Shown one piece after another: positions 1-8,605 of a stretch of DNA of 64,000 nucleotides. The notes under the pieces were generated by a model. It saw only the letters and a program-made list of their open reading frames with translations, searched no databases and had not been told where the DNA came from. The first letter of the stretch is position 1. Each line of letters begins with the position of its first letter. Made by a program: the position numbers and the translations under genes. This DNA is from Bacteroidota bacterium (GTDB lineage: Bacteria > Bacteroidota > Bacteroidia > Cytophagales > Cyclobacteriaceae), in NCBI GenBank assembly GCA_016191555.1, contig JACPVX010000067.1:62001-126000 (forward strand). The letters run 5' to 3'.

Positions 1-44
1 TCGAATTGTCATTATTTGAATAACTTTATCAATTATCCAATTTC

Positions 45-3000
45 ATGCGGCTACTCTTTCTCGTTATTGGTATTCTAACATCGCTGACCAGCTTCGCGCA
101 ATCTCTTTCGATCAGTCGCACCTACAATAATTTGGGTGACGAACTCGGCCGGTCTGTCTGGGGCATCACGCAAGACAAACGAGGTGTCATCTACCTGGCT
201 ACCGAACGCGGGGTGATCGAATATGATGGTGTGCGATTCCATCCGCTGGATACGCCTCCGGCATTTGGTATCATCTCTGATTCTTCCGGTGTTATTTATG
301 TATCCTGTAAAGATGATTTTGGTCAATTGGTGAATGACGCCAAAGGAGTTATTCATTATCAAAGTCTTTTTCACTTCAATGATCCGGTCACTAAATTCGA
401 AGAGGTTCATCTGTCTATTTCAGCCAATAAAGTAGCGGTTGTTTCTTACAAAGCCGCACTGGAATATGATAGAAAGAAAAACACAACTACCGTTTATTAC
501 CCGGAGCCTGACCTGATTTTCTCCAGTAGCTTTATTCAAAACGATACCATCTACACTTCGGTTGTTTCGAAAGGACTCTATTACCTCATGAATGGAAAAG
601 TAAACCTCGCTCCGTATGGTGATTGGTTTACGAAGTTCCATCAGGGCAAAATGAATACCAACCTACGCCTAAAAGGCAATGAACGATTGCTCGTTTTTGG
701 CCCTACCATCATCCGCTATGCAGGTAAAGATGCACCACCTGCACTGTTTCATCTGAGCACCGATTTTCTGAAGGATAGTTACCTCTACAGTTCCTTTTCG
801 GTGAATGATCAGGAGAAAATAATTACCACCCTCAACAAAGGCGCTGTATTGTTTGATACCAGCGGCACTGTATTAAATACCTTCAATGACCGGAAGCTCC
901 TTCCCGGAAATGCTATTCCCAATGGACTGACAGATCATACCGGCAATAATTGGTTCGGATTCGAATTTATCAAACAACCACTGGTGAAAACCGAAGCCGG
1001 CAGAGACATTCGTTTATGGAATGAATACAACGGATTAGAAGGCAATCTACTGCCGTTTATTCAAATGAACGGAAAAATATACATAGCGACACAGTATAAT
1101 TTATTAGAAGTAGATGCCGGGTATAACACCAAAGAATCAATTACTCGAAGCCAAAATTTTGTTACGCAGTGGATTGCCTTTAAAAATAAAAAATCCGGCA
1201 GCAGACTAATAGCGGTATCCAGCGAATACAGTATCAAAGAATACCGAAACGGTAAGATGGAAGAGATTTACACAAACTTTGAAAGAGTCCGCATCAGTCA
1301 ATCGAACGTCTATCCCAACCGGCTTTATGTAATGGAGAGCAGCAAATTTGGTTATCTGGAACTGACGGATGATACCTGGAAATATCACAAGCTGGCCAAG
1401 ATATCAAACTTTATATCTTTTGCAGAAGACCGTGACGGCACGATTTGGTTGATCGCACAAAAGAAGGGCTTGCTCGCGCGATTAGAACCTAACCAGTCAC
1501 CCGGTTCTAAAAAAGAAACAGTACGGTATTTTACCGCTGGCCGGGAAATTCCGGAAGTCGTTCACTCGATGCTTTCGCTGAATGAGCAACTGCTATTTAT
1601 ATCGGATAAGGCCATCTTTCAGTTTAATAAAAAGACTAACACGTTTGAGGCTTGGCGCGGAGCCGGAAAAAAGTTATACAACCTGCTGCTGCACACTACA
1701 CTCATTCAAAAAGATACCGTCAACAACATGCTCCATTTGGTATCGAACAATAAGGTGATCAGCTTAACGAAAGATCAAAAGGGAGATACGCTCTTTATTA
1801 CAAAGCCTTATCAGCGGTTTGAGAACATCGGTAAGATCAACAGCATTCTGGTAGACCACCAAGGGATTTTATGGATGACTGGAAATGACGGTGTGTTATG
1901 TTATGACCGAACGAAGGACAAGAAAAACTATGATGCTGAATTTCAGTGTCTCATCCGCTCGGTGGTGGTAGGAAATGATAGCATCCTTTCTGCGGGCGGC
2001 CTGTTGGGATATGAATTAAAAAACATCAAACCGGTATTGCCGTACAACTTTAATAAACTGAGTATCTCTTATGCTGCTCCGTTTTTTGATAAAGAAGAAG
2101 AAACGCTGTACTCGTACTTCTTGATAGGCCGCGACCAATCATGGTCGGTATGGGAAAAGAATTCAGTGAAGGAATACAATGACCTGTTTGAAGGAAAATA
2201 TACGTTTCAGGTGAAAGCCATGAATATCTATGGAAAAGAAAGTAGCATTTCGTCCATCACATTTACGATCCAACCACCGTGGTATCGAACGTGGTGGATG
2301 TACCTGAGCTATGCAATCGTATTTGGTCTTTTGAGTTCAATGGTGTGGCGGTGGCGCACACAATCGCTGCGAAACCGGGAAAAAATACTGCAAAAGATCG
2401 TACAGCAGCGAACTACGGAGTTAGTAAAAACGAATCATGAACTGCAAGAGAGTCATCGGTTGCTGGTGGAAGTCAACAAACATCTGGAATCGAGTGAAGA
2501 AGAACTGAAGCAAGGCAATGAAGAACTGAGTGCTACCAACGAACATCTCATGCAGATGCAAAAGCAACTGGTAGAAAAAGAAAAGATGGCTTCGCTGGGT
2601 CAACTGACAGCCGGCATTGCCCACGAAATCAATAATCCCATCAACTTTATATCGGGCGGTGTGCAAGCGATGGAACAATTGTATAACGAATTGCTCAGCG
2701 ACTTATCCAAGAAGCGACCGGAGGAGATCGAAGAGATGAAGGAAGAAATAAAGAATCTGATGGGTAGCATCAACAATGGTGTTTTTCGTACCTCTGCAAT
2801 CATCAAAAGTCTTCGCACCTTTTCCAGTCCGGTAGAATCGATTGATGAACTTGGGCGGGTAGACGTAAAGGAATGTGCGCTGGATGCGCTCACGCTCTTG
2901 CGGGATAAAATTCAACGGACGAAAATTGATGTGCAATTAAATTTTGATCATACGCATGGCACGAAAGCAAATGCTTCCTTACTAACACAAGTGTTTGTCA

Positions 3001-3317
3001 ACCTGATCGACAATGCCATATATGCACTTCAAAAAATAACAACCGACCGAGTGATTCAGATCAGCACGGCAGAACTGACCGGCTACCTGGTTATTAAAGT
3101 GAAGGACAATGCAGGAAGTATTCCGCCCGGTGTTATCCATCGTATCTTCGAACCGTTTTATACCACCAAAGAAGTAGGTACGGGCACCGGCCTTGGCTTG
3201 TGGATCTGTTATTCGATTATTGAAAAGCATTCGGGAAGTATCACGGTAGTCAGCAATCCTGAAAATGGCACTGAATTTAAGATCATGCTTCCCATCGGGT
3301 TACCATTAATTAAATAG
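45..3317 (+). CDS. Propeller-type two-component sensor histidine kinase
   Basis: A 1090-residue inner-membrane sensor kinase. Residues 1-19 are a signal peptide. A long periplasmic part of beta-propeller type follows, then a Y_Y_Y-like domain at about 680-745 and a transmembrane segment at about 751-772. A coiled coil runs to about 855. The HisKA phosphoacceptor is His860 in 'AGIAHEINNPINF'. The HATPase_c domain follows, with an N-box 'NLIDNAIYAL' near 986 and a G2 box 'GTGTGLGL' near 1045. The G1 box reads 'DNAGSIPPG', with Ser where the family's last Gly is expected. There is no receiver or AraC domain, so the response regulator must be encoded elsewhere. The periplasmic ligand cannot be inferred. 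Family assignment is firm from domain order. Confidence 0.9.
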   Translation: MRLLFLVIGILTSLTSFAQSLSISRTYNNLGDELGRSVWGITQDKRGVIYLATERGVIEYDGVRFHPLDTPPAFGIISDSSGVIYVSCKDDFGQLVNDAKGVIHYQSLFHFNDPVTKFEEVHLSISANKVAVVSYKAALEYDRKKNTTTVYYPEPDLIFSSSFIQNDTIYTSVVSKGLYYLMNGKVNLAPYGDWFTKFHQGKMNTNLRLKGNERLLVFGPTIIRYAGKDAPPALFHLSTDFLKDSYLYSSFSVNDQEKIITTLNKGAVLFDTSGTVLNTFNDRKLLPGNAIPNGLTDHTGNNWFGFEFIKQPLVKTEAGRDIRLWNEYNGLEGNLLPFIQMNGKIYIATQYNLLEVDAGYNTKESITRSQNFVTQWIAFKNKKSGSRLIAVSSEYSIKEYRNGKMEEIYTNFERVRISQSNVYPNRLYVMESSKFGYLELTDDTWKYHKLAKISNFISFAEDRDGTIWLIAQKKGLLARLEPNQSPGSKKETVRYFTAGREIPEVVHSMLSLNEQLLFISDKAIFQFNKKTNTFEAWRGAGKKLYNLLLHTTLIQKDTVNNMLHLVSNNKVISLTKDQKGDTLFITKPYQRFENIGKINSILVDHQGILWMTGNDGVLCYDRTKDKKNYDAEFQCLIRSVVVGNDSILSAGGLLGYELKNIKPVLPYNFNKLSISYAAPFFDKEEETLYSYFLIGRDQSWSVWEKNSVKEYNDLFEGKYTFQVKAMNIYGKESSISSITFTIQPPWYRTWWMYLSYAIVFGLLSSMVWRWRTQSLRNREKILQKIVQQRTTELVKTNHELQESHRLLVEVNKHLESSEEELKQGNEELSATNEHLMQMQKQLVEKEKMASLGQLTAGIAHEINNPINFISGGVQAMEQLYNELLSDLSKKRPEEIEEMKEEIKNLMGSINNGVFRTSAIIKSLRTFSSPVESIDELGRVDVKECALDALTLLRDKIQRTKIDVQLNFDHTHGTKANASLLTQVFVNLIDNAIYALQKITTDRVIQISTAELTGYLVIKVKDNAGSIPPGVIHRIFEPFYTTKEVGTGTGLGLWICYSIIEKHSGSITVVSNPENGTEFKIMLPIGLPLIK

Positions 3318-3373
3318 GGAATTTGGAATTAGAACCTGGGACTTAGGACTTGGGGATTGGGTGGATGTCAGTA

Positions 3374-3395
3374 GTCAATAGCCATTGGTCAATAG
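3374..3395. repeat. Intergenic GTCAATAG direct repeat
   Basis: Two copies of GTCAATAG (3374-3381 and 3388-3395) lie in a low-complexity intergenic stretch that also holds 'gggacttaggacttgggg' just upstream. The same word recurs at 41668, with its complement close by. Open reading through this stretch is possible but looks accidental. Confidence 0.5.
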
Positions 3396-3448
3396 GACTT
3401 ATGGGTAGCGACACGTTTGAGTGGAAGAAGTCAGCATTCAAAATTTAC

Positions 3449-3808
3449 ATGGAAGAGGTTATACCAATAGAAAATCAACTGAGCAGCCGCGATCTATTCG
3501 ATGCGTTTAAATCGCAGTTGACCAAAGATTTTGAACAAAGTAATTTCCCGTCAGACTTCATCAAAGACCTGCCAGCTGATTACACACGCATTCATGAAAA
3601 AATAGTGGACGAACTGCATCGCTCCGAAACCCGAGCCGATACAAACGTGATGACCCTACTCTACAGCATCGACATCAGTGAAGCACAATTGAAAAAATAC
3701 CTCCGCGAACATGCCGACAAAAATCATTTGGTGGTGATAGCCGATTTAATCATCAAACGTGTATTGCAGAAAGTAGTCATTAAGAAGTTTTACAAACAAA
3801 GCGAATAG
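3449..3808 (+). CDS. Conserved-looking small hypothetical protein
   Basis: About 119 residues from the ATG at 3449. Upstream in-frame starts (3350, 3401) are less likely because they lie in the low-complexity intergenic repeat. The product is a charged, predicted all-helical cytoplasmic protein without signal peptide or membrane segment. It ends in a basic stretch, 'KRVLQKVVIKKFYKQSE'. No domain is recognised. It lies between a sensor kinase and a CHY zinc-finger gene with gaps over 80 bp, so operon membership is uncertain. Confidence 0.55.
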   Translation: MEEVIPIENQLSSRDLFDAFKSQLTKDFEQSNFPSDFIKDLPADYTRIHEKIVDELHRSETRADTNVMTLLYSIDISEAQLKKYLREHADKNHLVVIADLIIKRVLQKVVIKKFYKQSE

Positions 3809-3841
3809 TGAAGGATTACTCGTTAAAGGTTACAAGTTAAA

Positions 3842-3862
3842 TGGATTGCCCACTGCCCACTG
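3842..3862. repeat. Short tandem CCCACTG repeat
   Basis: The intergenic stretch contains 'gcccactgcccactgc', two head-to-tail copies of a 7-nt word, in an A/T-rich background. It is one of several short slippage-like repeats between genes in this window. No coding or regulatory role is visible. Confidence 0.4.
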
Positions 3863-3897
3863 CTGAAGGATATAGAAAAAGAAATTCAAGTTAAAAG

Positions 3898-4266
3898 ATG
3901 GAAACGAACACATCTGATAATCTCCCCCGCGAACGAATGATTAACGGCCTAGTGGTAAAAGGAAAAGTGATAGACGACCAAACCCGTTGTTCGCACTATC
4001 ACTCTCACCTGGATATCATCGCCATCAAATTTAAATGCTGCGATACGTATTATCCGTGTTATTCCTGTCACGAGGAAGATGCAGATCATGCTGCCATAAT
4101 CTGGCCGCTTCACGAACGCAACACGAAAGCCATCCTGTGCGGAGCGTGTGGTCACGAGTTAACCATCACCGAATACCTATCGAGCCACAACACCTGCCCC
4201 TCCTGCCACGCTTCCTTCAACCCGAATTGCGAGAGGCATTATGGGTTGTATTTTGAAGGGGAGTGA
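3898..4266 (+). CDS. CHY zinc-finger protein
   Basis: 122 residues with a dense Cys/His pattern: 'CSHYHSHLDIIAIKFKCC' (about 31-48), 'PCYSCHEEDADH' (about 52-64), then 'CGACGHELT' and 'CPSC' in the C-terminal half. This is the CHY zinc-finger arrangement, which binds several zinc ions. In eukaryotes the domain occurs in Pirh2-type ubiquitin ligases. In bacteria it occurs as stand-alone proteins of unknown role. No signal peptide or other domain is present. The ATG at 3898 is used because the CHY core starts about 30 residues in, as usual. The gene stands alone, with a 400-bp intergenic region after it. Confidence 0.85.
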   Translation: METNTSDNLPRERMINGLVVKGKVIDDQTRCSHYHSHLDIIAIKFKCCDTYYPCYSCHEEDADHAAIIWPLHERNTKAILCGACGHELTITEYLSSHNTCPSCHASFNPNCERHYGLYFEGE

Positions 4267-4600
4267 TATTGATGGGTACAAAGAATGGCAATGACCAGTA
4301 GTTCGAATACCTCGAATGGATTTTCTATCACCTCTGCTCGCAAACAAGTTTCACATAAGCATTAATTTCTATCCCTACTGTTTTAGTGTTGGATTCTAGG
4401 GCCGTCAAGTACGTTATGAATAGCTTCGCCCCGCACTTTCAAAGCGAGATCAAGACCGCTTAAAAAAACAATGTTCTTTGTAAACATCCAGAGATGACAA
4501 AATTGTTACAGGCACCAACCAATTGACAGTACCAAGAGTCTCCGGAACGAGATACGATGACTACTCCAAGCTGACTGTTCATTAATTTATTCCCAAAAAA
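4267..4600. other. Intergenic region with no recognisable gene
   Basis: About 330 bp between the CHY gene and the P-type ATPase. All six frames are broken by stops. A 33-codon minus-strand frame (roughly 4397-4498) has no recognisable motif and may be a remnant. No tRNA, terminator or repeat array was seen apart from the inverted repeat at 4601. Confidence 0.4.
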
Positions 4601-4625
4601 TTGACTAACTTCCTGAGTCAGTCAA
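4601..4625. promoter_or_regulatory. Inverted repeat upstream of P-type ATPase, possible operator
   Basis: Arms 'ttgactaact' (4601-4610) and 'agtcagtcaa' (4616-4625) are complementary at 9 of 10 positions with a 5-bp spacer. The element ends 41 bp before the ATPase start codon, a typical place for a dimeric repressor such as TetR or MarR. No regulator gene is adjacent, so the binding protein is unknown. Confidence 0.4.
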
Positions 4626-4666
4626 TCAGAGACCATTCCGCAATCTGATTTTAATGAACCGTCCGC

Positions 4667-7180
4667 ATGATTGCCAATAACTTCAATGTAACAGGTCTCA
4701 CCAACGAGCAAGTAACTGCCGCACGTGAAAAGTTTGGTGTCAACAAACTAGATTATAAAAAAGAGAATACACTGTTCGATACCATCAAGCGTGTAGCCAC
4801 TGAACCCATGATGATTCTCCTGCTGGTTGCTGCTTCTATTTACTTCATCAGTGGAAAAACAGGAGATGGTATTTTCCTGCTCGTTGCTATTGTGTTTCAA
4901 ACTTCCATTTCATTGTATCAATATTCGCGCAGTAAAAATGCACTGGAAAAGCTGAAGGACTTTTCGCAACCAAAATGCAAAGTCATTCGCAACAGCGTCA
5001 TCACTGAAATCAAAAGCGAGGAGTTAGTTGTGGGCGACAGTTTGATGGTGGAAGAAGGCACCTCTATTACTGCTGATGGAACCATTGTTTATTCCAATGA
5101 TTTCTCCGCTAACGAATCTATTCTTACAGGCGAATCACTGCCCGTTTTCAAAGATGCTAGCAAGGAAGATAAAACGATCTTCAGTGGAACAACGGTAGCA
5201 AGCGGCTTGGCGATTGCAACCATCACCGCCATAGGCAACGAAACAAAGCTGGGAAAAATAGGAACAAGCTTGGAGGGGATTACCGAAGAAAAAACTCCAT
5301 TAGAAATACAAATTGCCAATTTCGTCAAGAAGATGGCAATTGCAGGTGCGGTGGTCTTCGCCATAGTATGGGCACTGAACTATTGGCACACCAAAAATAT
5401 TTTACAAAGCTTACTGCAATCACTCACACTGGCCATGAGTATTCTGCCCGAAGAAATACCTGTTGCCTTTACCACATTTATGGCACTGGGTGCCTGGCGA
5501 TTAATGAAAATGGGCATTGTCGTAAAACAAATGAAGACGGTGGAAACACTCGGAAGTGCTACCGTGATATGCACCGATAAAACAGGAACCATCACCGAGA
5601 ACAAAATGAGCTTAGCGAAATTATTCGCTCTCGCTTCAAACAAAATAGTTCAACCCGATGGGGAGCTCACCAAAGAAGAACACGAACTCATTGCATGCGC
5701 CATGTGGGCGAGTGAGCCCATTCCATTTGATCCGATGGAAATAGCTTTGCATCAGGCATATCAGGACACCACAGAACAGGATGAGCGTGCCAATTATAAA
5801 CTCACCAACGAATATCCGTTGAGTGGCAAACCACCGATGATGACGCATTTGTTTAAAGATGCACAAGGTCATACCATTATCGCAGCCAAAGGAGCACCCG
5901 AAGCTCTCATGAATGTTTCGCATCTTTCCGAAGAACAAAAGCAACAGATGAATGAGGCCATCCACTCACTCACGGCAGATGGGCTTCGTGTGTTAGCAGT
6001 AGGAGAATCAGATTTTAAAGGAACAGAGTATCCGGTCAATCAACAAGATCTACCTTTTCAACTAAAAGGTATTGTTGCCTTTTATGATCCTCCTAAAAAG
6101 AATATTCAAAAAGTACTGGAAGATTTTTATGCTGCGGGAATAGCCGTCAAAGTAATCACAGGCGACAACGCAGCTACTACTATGGCTATCGCAAAACAAA
6201 TTGGGATGCACGGCTATGAGAAAACCATGACGGGCGATGAATTAATGAAACTGCCGGAAGAAGAGGTCAATGCTCGGGTCATGAATACCACATTATTTAC
6301 ACGCATGTTTCCCGAAGCAAAACTTAAAATAATCAATGCGTTAAAATCCAATCAGCAAATCGTAGCGATGACGGGCGATGGAGTAAATGACGGGCCTGCC
6401 TTAAAAGCAGCTCATATTGGCATCGCGATGGGAAAGAAGGGAACGGAAATAGCGAAGCAAGCCGCTTCGCTGATCTTGCTGGAAGATGATTTGTCAAAAA
6501 TGGTATATGCCATTGCCATGGGAAGAAAGATTTATGCAAATCTCAAGAAAGCGATTCAATACATTATTTCGATCCACATCCCCATTATTCTAACGGTGTT
6601 CATTCCACTAGCGCTCGGATGGATCTACCCGACAATCTTTTCACCTGTTCATATAATATTTTTGGAGATCATCATGGGACCTACCTGTTCGATCATTTAC
6701 GAAAACGAACCGATGGAAAAGAACTCGATGCAGCAAAAACCAAAGCCACTAACCACTACTTTTTTTAATTGGAAAGAGTTATCGCTTAGTATTGTGCAAG
6801 GCTTAGTGATTACCGCAGGGACTTTGTTGATCTACCAATATGCAGTAAGCAACGGTTACAATGAAGCACACACTCGCACCATGACATTCACCGTTCTAAT
6901 CACTGCCAATATTTTCCTAACGCTGATCAACCGTTCATTTTACTATTCCATCATTACCACCTCGCGTTACAAAAACAACATGGTCTTTAGCATTATAGGA
7001 ATTACGATACTGCTACTGGCTTTGATTCTCTACATCAAACCCATCACTGCCTTCTTTGAATTTGAACAGTTAACGATAAGCCAATTGCTGATTTGCGTTA
7101 CTACTGGTTTCATCTCAGTTGTATGGTTTGAAGTAGTAAAGTGGGTGAAACGATCAAAGGGTGAAAACAAGCTAACTTAA
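4667..7180 (+). CDS. Cation-transporting P-type ATPase (P2-like)
   Basis: An 837-residue membrane pump using ATP through an aspartyl-phosphate intermediate. Visible motifs in order: the actuator 'TGES' near 154; the transport-site helix 'ILPEEIP' near 260; the phosphorylation motif 'CTDKTGT' with Asp near 304; and the hinge 'TGDGVND' near 569. Paired hydrophobic helices occur near 45-85 and 225-285, and a block of six follows after about 640. The N-terminal cation-ATPase domain and lack of CxxC metal-binding repeats argue against a heavy-metal P1B pump. The form resembles Ca2+/Mg2+-type P2 ATPases, but the ion cannot be read from the sequence. An inverted repeat 41 bp upstream may control it. 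Confidence 0.9.
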   Translation: MIANNFNVTGLTNEQVTAAREKFGVNKLDYKKENTLFDTIKRVATEPMMILLLVAASIYFISGKTGDGIFLLVAIVFQTSISLYQYSRSKNALEKLKDFSQPKCKVIRNSVITEIKSEELVVGDSLMVEEGTSITADGTIVYSNDFSANESILTGESLPVFKDASKEDKTIFSGTTVASGLAIATITAIGNETKLGKIGTSLEGITEEKTPLEIQIANFVKKMAIAGAVVFAIVWALNYWHTKNILQSLLQSLTLAMSILPEEIPVAFTTFMALGAWRLMKMGIVVKQMKTVETLGSATVICTDKTGTITENKMSLAKLFALASNKIVQPDGELTKEEHELIACAMWASEPIPFDPMEIALHQAYQDTTEQDERANYKLTNEYPLSGKPPMMTHLFKDAQGHTIIAAKGAPEALMNVSHLSEEQKQQMNEAIHSLTADGLRVLAVGESDFKGTEYPVNQQDLPFQLKGIVAFYDPPKKNIQKVLEDFYAAGIAVKVITGDNAATTMAIAKQIGMHGYEKTMTGDELMKLPEEEVNARVMNTTLFTRMFPEAKLKIINALKSNQQIVAMTGDGVNDGPALKAAHIGIAMGKKGTEIAKQAASLILLEDDLSKMVYAIAMGRKIYANLKKAIQYIISIHIPIILTVFIPLALGWIYPTIFSPVHIIFLEIIMGPTCSIIYENEPMEKNSMQQKPKPLTTTFFNWKELSLSIVQGLVITAGTLLIYQYAVSNGYNEAHTRTMTFTVLITANIFLTLINRSFYYSIITTSRYKNNMVFSIIGITILLLALILYIKPITAFFEFEQLTISQLLICVTTGFISVVWFEVVKWVKRSKGENKLT

Positions 7181-7219
7181 CTTAAGACTTAAGGTATTTG
7201 TTTCGAATGGTACCTGAAA

Positions 7220-7747
7220 TCAAGAACTCCTCCCAAAGTCATCTTGCACACGCACGATGTCATTTTCGTCAGATGGATGTTGCGCATCGGTGTGGCGCCA
7301 GATTTCAGCGATCATCCCCCACCCTTCCGGCAAACCGATCAGGCGATGTCGCTGGCCTTGCTTCAATTGAATGATTTCACCTAAAGTAAATGTATGCAGC
7401 GGTCCCTCTATATCTGTATCACTTGTGATCACTCCGGCCACACCCGCGGTGAGTTTCCATATCTCTGCGCGTCTGTGATGGTATTGCCATGACAATCGTT
7501 GATTGGGTGCTACCATTAAAATCTTCGGACTCAACTTACCTGATATCGTAAGATCTTCTTTCTTCAGATGTGGAAAATAAAGTTGTATGAAGCGGTCTGC
7601 CTGACTTTCTTCTATCACGAAAAATCCTCCCCATGGGCGAGAAAAATCATGAGTTGCCACCGTCAGGTCTACCTCAGCAAGGTATTGCTGAACTGATTTC
7701 ATTACTTCCTCTTTCGAGGCTGATGCGGAGAGAATTACATTAATCAT
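7220..7747 (-). CDS. Cupin-fold protein, sugar-phosphate isomerase-like
   Basis: 175 residues with a single cupin barrel. The core has 'PWGGFFVIEE' near 39, 'LSWQYHHRRAEIWKL' near 104 (His and Glu as likely metal ligands) and 'GQRHRLIG' near 135. These resemble the C-terminal cupin of type II mannose-6-phosphate isomerases, and such Cytophagales genes are often labelled phosphoheptose isomerase. A sugar-phosphate role is therefore plausible but unproven. The start overlaps the stop of the upstream GDSL hydrolase by 4 bp, so the two are probably co-translated. Confidence 0.7.
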   Translation of the reverse strand: MINVILSASASKEEVMKSVQQYLAEVDLTVATHDFSRPWGGFFVIEESQADRFIQLYFPHLKKEDLTISGKLSPKILMVAPNQRLSWQYHHRRAEIWKLTAGVAGVITSDTDIEGPLHTFTLGEIIQLKQGQRHRLIGLPEGWGMIAEIWRHTDAQHPSDENDIVRVQDDFGRSS

Positions 7748-8439
7748 TTTAATTTTATTTTAGAATCAGCGCGCAAAATACGTATCCAGTGTTGATAGCC
7801 TGCAGGCGTGAGATGCAAACCATCAGTAGCATACTTGGCATCCATTAATCCATCGGTCCCCAGAAATTGCGTATACAAATCGATGAAGTGATACTTCATT
7901 TTATCCGCATAGCGTGCCAGTTGGGTATTGATGGTCGTGATGTGAGGTCCTTTGTCGCGAAAGGCTGATGGAAAATTCTTGAACGACTCATTGGTAGGGA
8001 GAATACTTTGAATGAACAACTCTGTTTTTGGTGAAGCCGTTTTGATGCGCTTAGCGATGGTGAACAAATTCTCGATGATCACTTCATCGGGAGTGTTTCT
8101 TGAAAGGTCATTGATGCCAATCAGCAAAAAGATTTTAGAAGGTTTGTGGCGAAGAACTTCATCCACACGGTTGAGCACTCCGAAGGTAACATCGCCTGAG
8201 ATTCCTCGGTTGAGGACAGAACTATCACCTAATAGTTTCTTCCAATTGCCCCCTTCGGTTATACTATTGCCGAGCATAATGACAGCTCCGGTTTTCACTG
8301 GCTCGGCTTTAAAAAGAGTCAAGCGTTTTACATAATGCTCCGGCAGATTTGGAAGTGTGTCATAGGTTCTTGTCTGTGCTGAAAGTTGGGTGATTATACT
8401 CAGCATGAGAAATATGGCAGCTAAAAAGCGTTGAAACAT
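7744..8439 (-). CDS. Secreted SGNH/GDSL-family hydrolase
   Basis: 231 residues with an N-terminal signal peptide (cleavage near 'LSAQ', residue 22). SGNH blocks are clear: block I 'LGNSITEGG' with nucleophile Ser59, block II Gly in 'NRGISGD', block III 'GINDLSRN', and block V 'DGLHLTPAGY' with the Asp/His pair near 209-212. This predicts an exported esterase or acetylhydrolase, possibly acting on acetylated sugars. It overlaps the downstream cupin gene by 4 bp and is the first gene of that pair. The substrate is not evident. Confidence 0.85.
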   Translation of the reverse strand: MFQRFLAAIFLMLSIITQLSAQTRTYDTLPNLPEHYVKRLTLFKAEPVKTGAVIMLGNSITEGGNWKKLLGDSSVLNRGISGDVTFGVLNRVDEVLRHKPSKIFLLIGINDLSRNTPDEVIIENLFTIAKRIKTASPKTELFIQSILPTNESFKNFPSAFRDKGPHITTINTQLARYADKMKYHFIDLYTQFLGTDGLMDAKYATDGLHLTPAGYQHWIRILRADSKIKLK

Positions 8440-8496
8440 ATTATTTAATTAAACGAATCGTTACAAGGTAAGGATTTTTTCATTTCGAAGAAGGAC

Positions 8497-8600
8497 AACC
8501 ACGAAGGCACAAAAGCACTAAGGGGTAGATTTACATCTCCACAAAGCGTCCCTAAAGTACTCTGTGTAAAAAAACTCAGTGCCTACGTGCCTTCGTGGTT
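8497..8600. repeat. 104-bp long inverted repeat element
   Basis: The 14-bp termini 'aaccacgaaggcac' (8497-8510) and 'gtgccttcgtggtt' (8587-8600) are perfectly complementary. The pairing resumes inward with AGTGC/GCACT after a short mismatch, giving arms of about 25 bp. It lies just downstream of the CocE stop codon, so the transcript could form a large hairpin there. Nothing in it is coding. Confidence 0.65.
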
Positions 8601-8605
8601 AACAT

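Noticed and set aside
4397..4498. 33-codon minus-strand frame in the gap before the P-type ATPase
   Set aside because: Too short and without motif; recorded only as intergenic.
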